Assembly: GCA_022695795.1 (NCBI GenBank)
Contig: MU404167.1
Coordinates: 62,001-126,000, forward strand
Direction: 5' to 3'
Origin: Biscogniauxia marginata
Taxonomy: Eukaryota; Ascomycota; Sordariomycetes; Xylariales; Xylariaceae
DNA length: 64,000 nt
Under the pieces are notes generated by a model that was given only the letters and a program-made list of their open reading frames with translations, was not told the DNA's origin and ran no database searches. Position 1 is the stretch's first letter; each line of letters begins with the position of its first letter. The position numbers were made by a program, and so were the translations under genes. Shown piece after piece: positions 1-11,050 of the stretch.

Positions 1-1402
1 CAGCCACTGCTACACAGAAGGATTGAAGTGGCTAGCTTGTCCGGGGAGGAGTAGCTAGGGTGGTATTGCGACCTTTTCGCTTGATACGATTACGCTGGCA
101 ACCTATCGACGACATACCTAGTAGTTAAAAGTCCTTCACCAAAAGGCAGGAAGGCAGCTGTGTAGAGATAAATACCTATACAATTATCAAATAGCACATA
201 CATAGGTACCTACAGTGGTGTTTTCTTGTTGCATCCGGTTCTCTTTTCTTTGCATATCCGCCAATAGCTCAGAGCTCTCAGCTTATCTGCTTCTTCACCC
301 ACCCCTCCTCCTGATTTCTGTGTTTGCACCTACCTACCTAGGTACCTGGTAGGCATCATGCTTACCATACATGGGCCGACAAGTGCGCAATTCCAACAGC
401 CTTGGCTGCTTGGCCTGATAGAGGTTTAGCACAGCCTTATTATAGCCCGCCCCCACACCCTTCCCCCCTAATGCATTTGATTGACGCTAACTCGGGTCGT
501 GCCGTTACACTATGTATGCACCTCCTGTCAGTCCCACTTCTTTATGTTCCGCACCACCACTCCGAGTACTAGGTACCTTAGTACTTATGTAGATTACCCA
601 GGTCGTAGACGAATTGGTCCCCAATAACTGTGCTGACAGGTAATGCATATGTACGTGACACTTAGGTAACTAGGTAGAGACGTTAGAAGTCTACGTAGAT
701 ATATACATGGCTTATAAGGATTTTCAGCCGCGATGCACCTGGTTGGTGCCCAGGTAGTACGCCAATGCGCTAATCAGCCAGCCATCTGTTCTCCGCCCTC
801 CGCGGCCGGGATAGAGATCGGGTATGTACCTTAGGTACCTTATAACAAGTTCATATGTACAGTAGACGGAGCTTCTATGCTTTTTTCGGAACCCTTGGCT
901 GCCAATCGATAGGTAACCCTAGTTTCCTAAAATAGGTCTCTCGGTGCATTACACGTACAGAGCATGTCCGAGCCCTGGTAACTAATTAGCTAGACCTTCG
1001 TAGCGAGCATCTACATATTGTCAATGGTGATTCAGGTCCGAGGAATCACCATATTCAACTGGAGATGGTGAGTGTTTCTTATCCGGCAGAACAAGATACC
1101 AAAACTGGTGCCGGAGAGACGGAGGCATGCAAGTTGCACCAGCCGATGTTTTCCTGCTATTGCGGCGAACAGACGTAGTCACTCTAGTATTAAGTCCGCC
1201 GGATATGTGGTAATGTGGTGCAGTATTCGCTAACATGTAATGCGATTATAATCCCACAAGAGCCACCGCGCCACCTCAGGATGCGCAAAGTAACATATGA
1301 CTGACTTATACAATATTTTACGCGTACCATCAAGTGCTTTCTAACGTTCCAGCCACACAATTCCCTCCCACTACAGCCCCTCCACGAACACAAATATAGC
1401 AA
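1..1402. other. Intergenic, no gene seen
   Basis: No reading frame here has fungal coding character or recognisable motifs. The stretch is rich in the palindrome ACCTAGGT and its relatives (about 328-351, 569-583, 823-842), a pattern that recurs in most intergenic DNA of the window. It is the downstream flank of the minus-strand gene ending at 1403. Confidence 0.6.
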
Positions 1403-2861
1403 CTAAACTATATACCCGTGCTTTACATGGTTGTAATCATATCCCGAATTTGTCTGTTGAATAGTGCCATTCGTGGTAAGAGAATCGTCATGGTAGAACG
1501 TAGGCTTGCTTTTATTCAGAGACGGGAATGCACTCCCGTCCGAGTGCTGATCCGACTCGAGCCGCCCGAGAGGCACATGATCGCACTCTTCCACGTTGTA
1601 GTACGAGTCCTTTCGAGACGTGAGCGAGCTGAACCAGCTTTTGACCAAGGAGGGTAATTTAGTCATGCCAAGGTTGTTGAGCGCTTTGGGTATGCCAGTC
1701 ACGGTAAGGACCAGGAGACCGAACGTCGTTTCCGCAGTCGAAAGCAGAGCGACCAAGGACAAGTGCATCGTCTGTTCTTGTGGCACTCCGGGGACTGTCG
1801 GCTCAGCGTATCTTATGGCAGTGACGATGACACGGGCGATTGCAGAAGTGCAAGCCCTAGATATCGCGAGGTTAGCGCCGCTGATCATATTAAGACCCCC
1901 ATCCCACAAGTCCCCAGCTGAGTATAGATGAAAACTTGTGTGAACAAGACTTACAACACGCCCAGGCTGAAGACTATCGAGACGCCGAGCTTCCTCTCGA
2001 AAGACATGTTCAAGTTCCAAATGACTCGCTGAGGTAGGAATAGTATGATGACGTCGATAACTACGTTCATAGATGCCGATGATAAGGCGAACCCTTCGCC
2101 TGTCGCCGCTCCAACGATATTGACGATGCCAGTTGCGAGGTAGAAGACCGTGTTTATCCAGAAAACGATATGGCAGGTCCAGAAGAAAGCGTTGCGCGTG
2201 CCTGTCGGGACAAAGATGGTGATCCACTGCAGCAGGATAGCCTGCCTAACGAGCATGGCGGAGAAGACATAGAAGATGACACCCTGCTTGTAGAGCTGTT
2301 CGCTGGTGTTGGCCGAGTGTCTCTCCTAGTCAAGTAGTTTGCAGGACAGGGGGTTCTGAGCTTACGTGGAAGTACTCAGGCATCTGTCCCATTCGCAGGT
2401 TCCACTGATGCACGAAGTAGCCGCCGTGGGTCATCACGTCGTGGATTCTGACCATCAGCCCCAAGTAGACGCCCTATCTACAGGTTAAAAAGGCACGATG
2501 GAAGCAATGAGAGCTATGAAGCATGACGTACAAGTGCCACAAGTGCAATATCTAGCAATCCATGATCAACAGACGAACTTCATGAAGGCACACTCCCCCT
2601 ATTCTGCATGTATCGAAGGGAGGCCAACTTACAATCTGCAATGTGAACTTTCTTCGCAACGAACAGTTTCATGTAGGCGTACAGGAGAGAAAACGAGCAG
2701 CATAGGGTAAGCGAGCACACCATGGTAGCTATCGCCGCCGCATTGTTGTTCGGCGGGTCTTCGAAATTAGGAATAACCCCAGGAGGCGGTGGGAAAGCTG
2801 GCCTATTCATGTATGCTGTCAGCTCCTCTAGACTCATTGTCGAAGTACTGGGCCCCGACAT
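1403..2861 (-). CDS. PTH11/SAT4-like rhodopsin-domain membrane protein
   Basis: Predicted integral plasma-membrane protein of the fungal rhodopsin-domain (SAT4/PTH11-like GPCR) family; ligand unknown. Five exons splice in phase: 2861-2633, 2551-2532, 2473-2366, 2325-1955 and 1856-1403, giving 393 residues. The first hydrophobic segment is near residues 39-60. The middle exon carries the family core: aromatic TM helices, the ATGEGFALSS segment, the NVVIDVIILFLPQRVIWNL stretch, and FERKLGVSIVFSLGVL joined across the last intron to ACTSAIARVIV. A hydrophilic Ser/Asn-rich tail of about 75 residues follows the last helix. The 20-base second exon is required to keep phase and restores the hydrophobic ADYIALVALGVYLGL segment. 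The start is the ATG at 2861; a second in-frame ATG lies eight codons on. The canonical first extracellular cysteines are not obvious, so the PTH11 (CFEM) subclass is not supported. Family call strong; exact N-terminus moderate. Confidence 0.85.
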
Positions 2862-3937
2862 GACTGAGAATTTCGCGTTTGGGCAGGCAGGACAATAGAT
2901 TCGCTGGTGCAGCAAAACCAAATCAAAACCACGAGAAGACTGTCACGGAGCTTGTGCCCACGCCTTAGGGGGAGCATAGTGTAGTGTATATAGGAGCTGA
3001 GAGTACGCCTGCTTGATGTAGAGGCTATGTTGGGGGCGCCATGGCGGTCGTGCATAGATTGAGACATCCGAATGTTTCGTTTAAGCTGTATGTAGTAAGT
3101 TTCCTCTTCCATGCTCCTCTTCAGTATAACCCTACGAGTTCATCGACTGACAGACAGCGGCTGGACTCGACGAGGCTGTCACCGCGGTGTGTATGATCTC
3201 AGAGAGGGGCTCAGCTATTGGCTCCAGACTCTTAGGTGTTTGGACTTGTATGTGTAGGCAGAGGAAATCCTACGTAGGTACTACCTAACTTCTTGGCATA
3301 CCATGAGGAGATTGATAGATATTATTTACCTGATGTAAGTATAAGATGCGACTATTGCGATTTCTTGATTATATCACGTACATATATACATATGTACCTA
3401 GGACTGCAGACGGGAGTTGTAGTAGTGCAACGTTAGGCCAACGTATGCAGTCTTGGCATCTTGGCAGTGTCGTACAAGTCGCAAGGGTGATAGCAGTTAG
3501 CGCGGCGCGAGGCTTTAATCTAAACTAGAAATAGCTCGAAGTAACGGACTTAAGCAGACTTATGTAAACGTATCGCCTGTGATACAAGGCTAGCTATATC
3601 CGGTCTACTACTTGTAGGTGCATATAACACCACTCCCACACCGGTCGGGACTCCACGGGACGCCGCGGGACGCGACGGAGTTAAGGCAAAGAATGAGGAG
3701 GGCACCGGTATGGAAAGGCCAATTGGAATAAAGGCAAAAGGTGGTTGGCCTTGTAATTCCTCTGCTTGATCGAATCGTTGCCTGTCTATCTGCCTGGACT
3801 CCTGGAGTAATGTCATGACAACTAAGTGAGTCGGAGGAAATCAAGTCTCCCTAATATTAACTTCACCACCTTGATTCATCTTCACCTTCTCTTCTTTCCC
3901 AAGCATACCTCAAAGCTAGCCATCTTCGGTCATCACC
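2862..3937. other. Intergenic between divergent genes
   Basis: This divergent promoter region lies between the rhodopsin-domain gene (minus) and the SDR (plus). I see no conserved protein. The 100 bases before the SDR are pyrimidine-rich (CTTCACCTTCTCTTCTTTCC), typical of filamentous-fungal core promoters, and a CATCACC context precedes the ATG at 3938. Confidence 0.5.
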
Positions 3938-5051
3938 ATGGCTGCCCATCCCAACCCCTCCAACATTTCGCCTTCAAAAGAGGCCAGCCAGGTTGATTTT
4001 CTCCGGCGACAGTTTCGAGTATCTCCACCTGCCGTGTCCGCAGCCGATGTCGATCTCAAGGGCAAGACGGCCATCATTACTGGGGGCAACTCCGGACTCG
4101 GCTTCTATAGTGCCACTGAACTCCTGAGTCTTGGTCTCGGTAGGTTGATCATCACAGCCCGGGACGAAGCTAAGGGTAAAGCGGCGGTGGATGCCCTCTT
4201 TGCCAAAAGGCCCTCCGGAACCTCAGTTGAGGTCTGGCCTCTTAACCTCTCTGATTACGGTTCTATTACTTCATTCGTCGAACGCGTGAAGACCCTCGAC
4301 CGTCTTGATATCATCATACAGAATGCCGCCGCTTTCGCAGTTGAATTCAGAATAAACCCAAATACCAAGCACGAGGATATGTTCCAAGTCAACTACTTGT
4401 CCAATGCCTTGCTCTCCATACTCCTACTCCTAGTCCTTAAGGCGAAAAAGGCTAAAACGCCGGCTCGAGTCGTCTTGGTTAACTCCGAAACGGCAGCCTG
4501 GGGCAAATTTAAAGAGAGAAATTCGACTCCTATATTCGACGCCTTCGATAAAAAGCCATCAAGTTTCGACTTCCAGGACCGATATTACACGTCGAAACTA
4601 CTCTGCCAACTATTCGTTGTAGAACTCACCAAGCGAGTACCTCCGTCCGTGGCCGTTATCACGCTCGTCAATCCGGGATTCTGCTGGGGATCTGGTTTAC
4701 ACCATGAGGTGAGCGGGATAACGAGTAGCATCCTTACTGGAGTAAAGCGAGTAATCGGTCGCTCATCGGTCGTTGGTGCCCGCACATTGACGGATGCCGC
4801 GGTAAATCATGGCGAGGAAGTGCATGGACAGTACCTTGGTGATTGCAAGTTGAAGCCGTGAGTCTCTCTATACTTGCCCTTCGTCTTGTTGCGGCTTGTG
4901 TCTCGCTGTTCATCCTACTGACAAAACTAGGTTGGCACCTCTTATTTACAAGCCCGAGGGTGCTAAGCTTGCCGAGAAGCTCTGGGGTGAAACCATGGCC
5001 GAACTGGCACCCTTTAAAGCTTCGGAGGTGGTCGCTGAGGTAAGTAGTTGA
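3938..5051 (+). CDS. Short-chain dehydrogenase/reductase, TIC32/retinol-dehydrogenase-like
   Basis: NAD(P)-dependent oxidoreductase of the classical SDR superfamily; substrate unknown. Two exons, 3938-4857 and 4931-5051 (donor GTGAGT, acceptor ACTAG), give 346 residues. Visible motifs are the dinucleotide-binding TGGNSGLG at residues 48-55, the NAA motif at 129-131, a conserved Asn in QVNYL (152), Ser183 in VLVNSE, and the catalytic Tyr-x-x-x-Lys as YYTSK (Tyr216, Lys220). The TARDEAKG segment after beta-2 suggests NADPH preference. Splicing replaces an immediate stop after KLKP with a 39-residue C-terminus (APLIYKPEGAKLAEKLWGE) that matches the usual helical end of such proteins. The region 158-173 is unusually Leu/Lys-rich. 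It stands alone, separated from the polyketide cluster by 9 kb of degraded transposon, so membership in that cluster is unproven. Confidence 0.9.
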
Positions 5052-5649
5052 AGCATAGAAGTCGTCAAATCGAGATGAGCTATATGATTTTTGGGGAAGT
5101 GAGAAACATCATTCTTTTGTGTATTCTATGCTGCCAAGGTTATTATTATTGCAACCTAGTTAGGGGTCTGTATTCTGTTGTCAGTAGTAGTCATACCCAA
5201 TTGTCGCCATCAATTTAATATGTTCTATCTAATTCCTCTTTACATCTTGAGGTTTGGAGCGTGTGGGAAAATATGGCGCTAAAGGTTGTCGACCATGAGA
5301 GCGGGAATCGGGGTTCAGCTGTAGCTTTGCACCCCTACCACATTTAGTGCATCAGGGGGGCGACAGGGAAGTTGTTGGTTCTTACAACCAACACCCGTAG
5401 AACCTTGAAGCCCGGTACTCAACAAACGGCCCTGTACCTATATGAATACCTAGGTACCTACTGGGGTATGATGTAGTAGATAAAGAGAAACCAAAAGAAA
5501 ACGAACGTGGGTTATAATTGTGATGGTCCAGAGAATCTGGTGTAGCTACTGAAAAATTGCATTTAAACCCTGGGTGCATTGACCACCCCCACAGGTACTT
5601 GCACTAGAACGATAACGCTTACGAAAAGGGGCTAGTATTATCTACATTG
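5052..5649. other. Intergenic, 3' flank of SDR
   Basis: No gene recognised. An ACCTAGGTACCTAC palindrome cluster lies at about 5448-5461. Base composition falls sharply to AT-rich at about 5650, where the degraded repeat block begins. Confidence 0.5.
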
Positions 5650-6868
5650 ACTTCCCCATTATTTAAGGTAGTGTGGGGAAGGCACGTGCTATTTAGCAAA
5701 TTTAGCCTTAGCCTAGATTTTGTTATTAATAGTTTTTTAATAAACCACCCCTCTTTTAATTACCTTTTTTTCTTTTTAATTTTTATTAGTTTTTTTTTAT
5801 AACTAGTAATTAAAGAATTATAATTAAAGAAATTTTTAATATTTAATAATTATATATTAAAATTAATATAATTAATATATATAATTAAAAAGAAAAAAGT
5901 TATTATAATTTAAAATCGAGAATTAAATTTATTTATATAATTAATTATAAGTTATATTAATAAAGTTATTAAAAGATTATTATAAACTAAATAAGAATTA
6001 TATAATAATGTTTTAAATTTTATTATTATACGTTAATTAAACGGCTTATTATATTTTAAGTAAAATAAAATGGAAATATTTTTAAAAAAGTATTATTTAA
6101 TTTAAATATTAAAAGAGATATAATTAAAATTAATTTTATAAATATTAAAATTAAAATTTTATTTTATATTTATAATTTAATTAATATTAGTTATTTATAT
6201 TTTTTAATTAATAAATTAAGTATAAACCCTTTTTAAAAAAAACTTTTAAAAAAATCTATAAAAATATATTAATAATATATTAATTTTTAAAAGTTAATAA
6301 AAAAGATTTAATAAAAGTTAAAAGGATATTTAGTTTTAATTAATTTTTTAATGTTTAAAAAATTTAAGTTAAACTTTAAAAATACTTAAAAAAGATTTTT
6401 TACGAATTTATAAGTTTAATATTAATTTAACTTCGAAAATTAATAATTTTAAACGTTATAAAAATAAAAATATTATAAATTATATTAATAAAATAATAAA
6501 ATAATTTTATTAAGTTTTAAATAATTAATTAAATAAGTTACAAAAACGGTTTTATAAATATAACATATTATATAAGCAAGTAAACAAAATAAGCTCGCAA
6601 ATAAAATGATTTTTCATATAAAATCGACTTTTTTAAAAATTCATAACTTTACACGTAAAAACCTGAAAATCTCGAACCTTTTTTTTAGTTATATAATTAT
6701 ATAATTTAATTCAAATAAAAATAAAAAAAATAAAAAGTGAAATATATAAAGAAATACGTAAAAAGATTCGTACGTTTTGTTATAATTTTAGTTTTTACGC
6801 GTTTTTTTTTATGTTTTTCACTTTTTATTTTTTCGATTTTTATTTTAATTAAATATATAATTATATAA
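5650..6868. repeat. AT-rich RIP-degraded block, origin not recognised
   Basis: The stretch is almost entirely A and T. CpA and TpG steps are scarce and most remaining C and G sit in CpG or in ACG/CGT contexts, as expected after CpA-to-TpA repeat-induced point mutation. No protein motif survives in any frame. It ends in a 180-base inverted repeat that abuts the LTR at 6869. Confidence 0.7.
6689..6868. repeat. Inverted repeat with about 75-base arms
   Basis: The left arm (about 6689-6764) and the reverse complement of the right arm (about 6791-6868) share TTATATAATTATAT, then AATAAAAAGTGAAA, then a TACGTAAAAA/ACGCGTAAAAAC end, with a loop of about 26 bases. The right arm stops exactly where the LTR starts. 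It could be a MITE-like hairpin or an inverted duplication, decayed by RIP. Confidence 0.65.
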
Positions 6869-7270
6869 TGTGACGAACCTCCTTGTGTGTTCCTAGTTAG
6901 CTGACTTCACAAGTAAGTACATATTAGGTTTTCTTGATTTAAAGGTAATAGTAAATTAAGATTGGTTTAAGAGATTTCAAGGTACTTTCATTATAATATT
7001 AAGGAGTGATTATAATCTTAAATTAATAACTAAAGAACTAAAATAAATAACTAGATATATAAGAAATCCCGTTTTTTTATATTTATTTATTTTATCCTTT
7101 ATTCCTTATAACTAGTATATTAAATACCTTTAAATGAGTTTATTTATACTTATTTATATTACGTGATAATAAGTCGCTTTTCTTTCCAAGATTTATATTT
7201 AATGTAAACGTAAGAAAAGTAGGAATAATACCCTTATTATTTAATTATTTACCTTGGTTAATTCGTAATA
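6869..7270 (-). repeat. 3' LTR of the gypsy element
   Basis: The + strand starts TGTGACGAACCTCC and ends TTCGTAATA, where the last bases derive from CGTAACA. It aligns over its whole length with 14228-14630, including the shared CGTGATAATA(A/G)GTCGCTTT segment. Mutations are mostly transitions. Confidence 0.85.
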
Positions 7271-8099
7271 TTATTTCTCTCTTTTTAAAATCTTTATTCT
7301 TAAAGATTATTTTAATAAGTCCTTTTTATTTTATTTTTATATTTATTAATTATAATATTAAGCGTCGTCGTGAAAATTAAAAATAAAAGCGTAAAGAGCT
7401 TATTAACCGAGTAAATTAAATAGGTTTTAATATCGATATTATACCTTATTTTTATTATTTTAATTATAACTTAAAATATATAATATCACTTAAAATATTA
7501 AAGAAATATAATAAATGCGTTTTTTATTATTATTAATATAATAAAGTAGGAATTCTTTTTAGCTCTTTTCAAAACTTGAATTACGAAGAGAAGTAATTAT
7601 CTTTATAAGAACGTTAAACCGAGAAAGCCCTAGAACGACTTTACCGAGAAATAGCCGAGATTATAACTCGAGTAAAATGGCTTTGTTATTAAAAGGAGTT
7701 ATTAAAAAAGAAGAGTTTAAAGATGTTTTAACGTGATTTTTAAAACTTAAATAAATTAAAGAAGTAAAAACGTCTTTAAACTAAATAACAATTTTTAGTT
7801 AAGTAAGTTAAAGTTACTTTCGAGGTCGTCCCCTTTTTCGACTTATTTTTTTTAAATTAAAATCCCGACTTTTAAGCCTTTTTAACCGGTTTAGGTTCCG
7901 TCGATAAAACTTATTAAACGCGTTTTTCGAGTTTATTAAGTATTTAAATGGTTTTTATATTTATTTTTCTAGTAAGTACCTTTTTTATTTAATTAAATAT
8001 TATAACTAATTATTAACCCTTTTTAAGTTTAAAATCTTTTTTACTTTATATTTATTTGGTTTTTTTTTTAATTTCGTTCCGGGTTTTTAACGAGGCGTT

Positions 8100-11050
8100 T
8101 TTTAGTGCTAGTTTTAATAACGATATATAAAAAACTAGATATATTCTAGATTCCCTTAATAGTTTTAATTTGTAATTAATACTTAAAATAACTTTCTTAA
8201 TTTTATAAGGTTTTAATTTTTTAAAGTCGAGCTTTTTATTAGGTTATTTTGTTTTAATTTACGGAGTTTTTATTAATATATTTTATTATTAATAAAGTAA
8301 GTAAATTATGTTTCCTTTTTAAAGAATTAATTCTTTAATTCTTTTTTTATTGTAATATTTTGTTATTTTGTTTTAAATAAATTGTAATTCTTTTATAATT
8401 ATAACTTGTAACGAACCTCCCTGTATATTCCTAGTCAGTTGACTTCACAAGTAAGTACGTACTGGGTTTTCTTAATTTGAAGATAATAGTGGATCGAGAT
8501 TAGTTTAGGTGATTTCCGATGCCTTGTTCGTTAAAGAGATTTTAAGGTACTCTTACTATAATATCAAAGAGTGACTATAGTTTTAGATTAATAGCTAAGG
8601 AACTAAAATGAACGACTAAATACATAGGAAATTTTAATTTACTTATACTTTATCCTTTATAGGGAGTAACACCTATATTCTCTTAAATTCTCAGGAGAAC
8701 AACAAAGAATCTTGGCATTCTCCTTAATTCTCAGGAGAATAATAGAGAATTCCTTTTGGAGTCATGTGACCTCAGATTACATGACCACTTTAATTCCCTT
8801 TACCTTTGTTAAGTTGTAACATAACTATACTATTTAAACTTTTTCGGATAGTACTTTTACTTTTAAGGCTTTTATTTCGATTTTTAGTGCTTTTATAAGT
8901 TTAATTAATTATTTTTAGATTTCCGTTTTTTAACTGTATATTGCTTTATATAATGATATTTTTATATTCTCGTTAATTAAAGTGTTATATATTATTTAAG
9001 CTATTAATAATAGTTTTACTTAATTATTTATTTTTTAATTGATATAACTTCGGAGATATTGTTTTATTATTTAATTTAGTTTTTTAGTTTATTTGTTTAA
9101 TTAAGAATAATACGTTATAAATAACTTTTATTTAATTTTTATTCGTTTTATTAAGTTAATTTAAAATTTTAACGTGAATAACTTGTTTTTATTTAAAATA
9201 ATGCGTTTTAGTAATTTATATTTATTAATATACTTTTTTAGAAAACTAAAAACTAATTATTTTATTATATTTAACTCGTTAAACGGTAAAAAGTAGGTAT
9301 ATTTCGTGAGTTTATTAATAATTACTTTATATTATTATAAGGTACTTTTATAATAAGGTCTTTTAACTTAAGGAGTTTTATTACAAAATCTTATATAATT
9401 ATATACCACGCTTTATTAAGTATTTAAGTTAATTATAATAGTTTATATAGTTTATATTATAATGCTTTAACTTTATTATAAACGTTATAATTCTTTATAA
9501 CTTTTTAATTGTTTATTACATTCCCAGAAAGTCGAATTCTTTTTAATGTTGTTTTAATGTTTTAAAAATTCCTTGGTAACCGTGTAAAGGGTATTTGTGA
9601 AATTCCTTAATAAATTCGTCTTGGATTGTTTTAATACGTAAGTTTTCTCTTAATATAAGAGAAATTCGTTATTAGATTTTTATTACGATTATAATTATTT
9701 TTTTTAATTATATGTTTTTTTAAAACGTTATTTTTAATTTTTTATATTAATTTATATATAAATAAGTATAATAGATTTGTTACTTTATTATTTAAATATT
9801 TAAATATCTTTTTTATTAATTTTTGACTTATAATTTCCTTTTTTATTAAGAAAATTTATTTAGATATTTTCTTTTTTCTTAATGTAATAAATTTTGAAAT
9901 TGAATTTAAATAAGAAAATTATTTAACGTTTATATTTTTAATTAAACGTTTATGTTATTATAAATCGTGTAAAGTTTTTATAGTTTAAATAAATATTGAT
10001 AAGTTCCTTAATTCCGCTAAGCCATAGTTTTTATTCTTTTAATGCTTTAATAATTATTAATAATTTCTTGTTATAAATTTGATAATTTAATTTAGTATTA
10101 TGTAATGCTTTAAATAAGTACGCGACTAAGTATTATTTTTTATTGTTTTTTAATTGCTTTAAAACTACTTTGATAACGAAATTTAAAGTGTTTATCTTTA
10201 GTCGTTTCTTTTTATTTTCGTTTAAAAATTTATATATAACCTTATTAGTTATAACTTTTTTTAATTGCTAAAAAGCTTTTCTTATTTTTATTAAAATAAT
10301 TAGTTCCGTTAATAGTTTAATAATTCGCCCGAAATCTTAAATAAGTTATTTAACATAATTAATAAAACCAAGAAATACGCGTATATTTATAACACTTTTA
10401 AGTTTTAGTTAATTCTTAATTATTATTATTTTTCCTTTTTAAATATAAATTTTTCCTAGATTTATTATAAATCTTAAGTAATCTAGTTTTTTAATATGCT
10501 ATTTATTTTTAGTCGAATAAATAAGTAAGTTTACCTTTTTTAAGGCTTTTAATACTTGTTTTATATGTTTTTTATGCTTTTTTTCGTTTTTTAAGTAAAT
10601 TAATATATCGTTTAAATAAACGAATATAAATTTATTTAAAAACTTACAAAAAACTATTATAATTATATATTAAAATGTAGTGAATACGTTAATAAGTTTA
10701 AATAATATAACTTTATATTTATAATGTTTATATACCGTTTAAAAAGCGATGTATTATTTATGTTTTTTAGCTATTTTAATTATATAATAATTATCGCGAA
10801 AGTTTAATACTATAAAGATTTAAGCCTTATTAATTTATCTTTTTATAAGTTTTATTAGTAATAATAAGTATTTATTCTTTTTTATTACTTTATTAAGGTG
10901 TTAATAGTTAATTACTCGTCACTATATTAAATTTCTTTTTTTATTAACATGTTACTTTTCGTTTTTATCGACCTTTAATACTATAATTACTAGGTATTTT
11001 AATGAAAATTTCGATTTTCAAATATATTTTTTGTTAAAATCTTTTTATAT
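8100..11050 (-). pseudogene. Degraded gypsy pol (RT, RNase H, integrase)
   Basis: On the minus strand, despite many stops, the order of motifs is clear. The RT region at about 10.9 kb resembles the RALNKVT motif; the polymerase active site survives as FVYLNDILIYLK (normally FVYLDDILIYS) at about 10590-10632; an RNase H/connection segment lies near 10.0 kb; the integrase core with LTKYTYFLPFNE and LFTLKF lies at about 9.1-9.3 kb; and the integrase C-terminal segment with KLDFKKLKPYKIKKVI lies at about 8.2-8.3 kb. The Asp-to-Asn change in the YxDD box is a G-to-A transition, as RIP would make. The solo LTR at 8407-8821 splits the integrase from its C-terminal end. Confidence 0.8.
8407..8821 (-). 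repeat. Nested solo LTR with TAACT target duplication
   Basis: A 415-base LTR of the same family, TGTAACGAACC to TTGTAACA on the + strand, is flanked by TAACT at 8402-8406 and TAACT at 8822-8826. The flanking sequence rejoins the pol remnant, as seen by comparison with the uninterrupted copy near 63720-63790. It is less AT-rich than its host, so it inserted later or was less mutated. No internal region remains, so LTR-LTR recombination removed it. Confidence 0.9.

Noticed and set aside
3550..3844. Two overlapping minus-strand frames of about 80 codons
   Set aside because: They overlap in different phases in the promoter of the SDR gene and show no family features.
7370..8100. Apparent plus-strand coding relic with a Lys/Glu-rich coiled-coil look
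   Set aside because: The pol motifs fix the element on the minus strand; the plus-strand reading has stops throughout and no domain, although an antisense or second gene in this 3' part of the element cannot be fully excluded.
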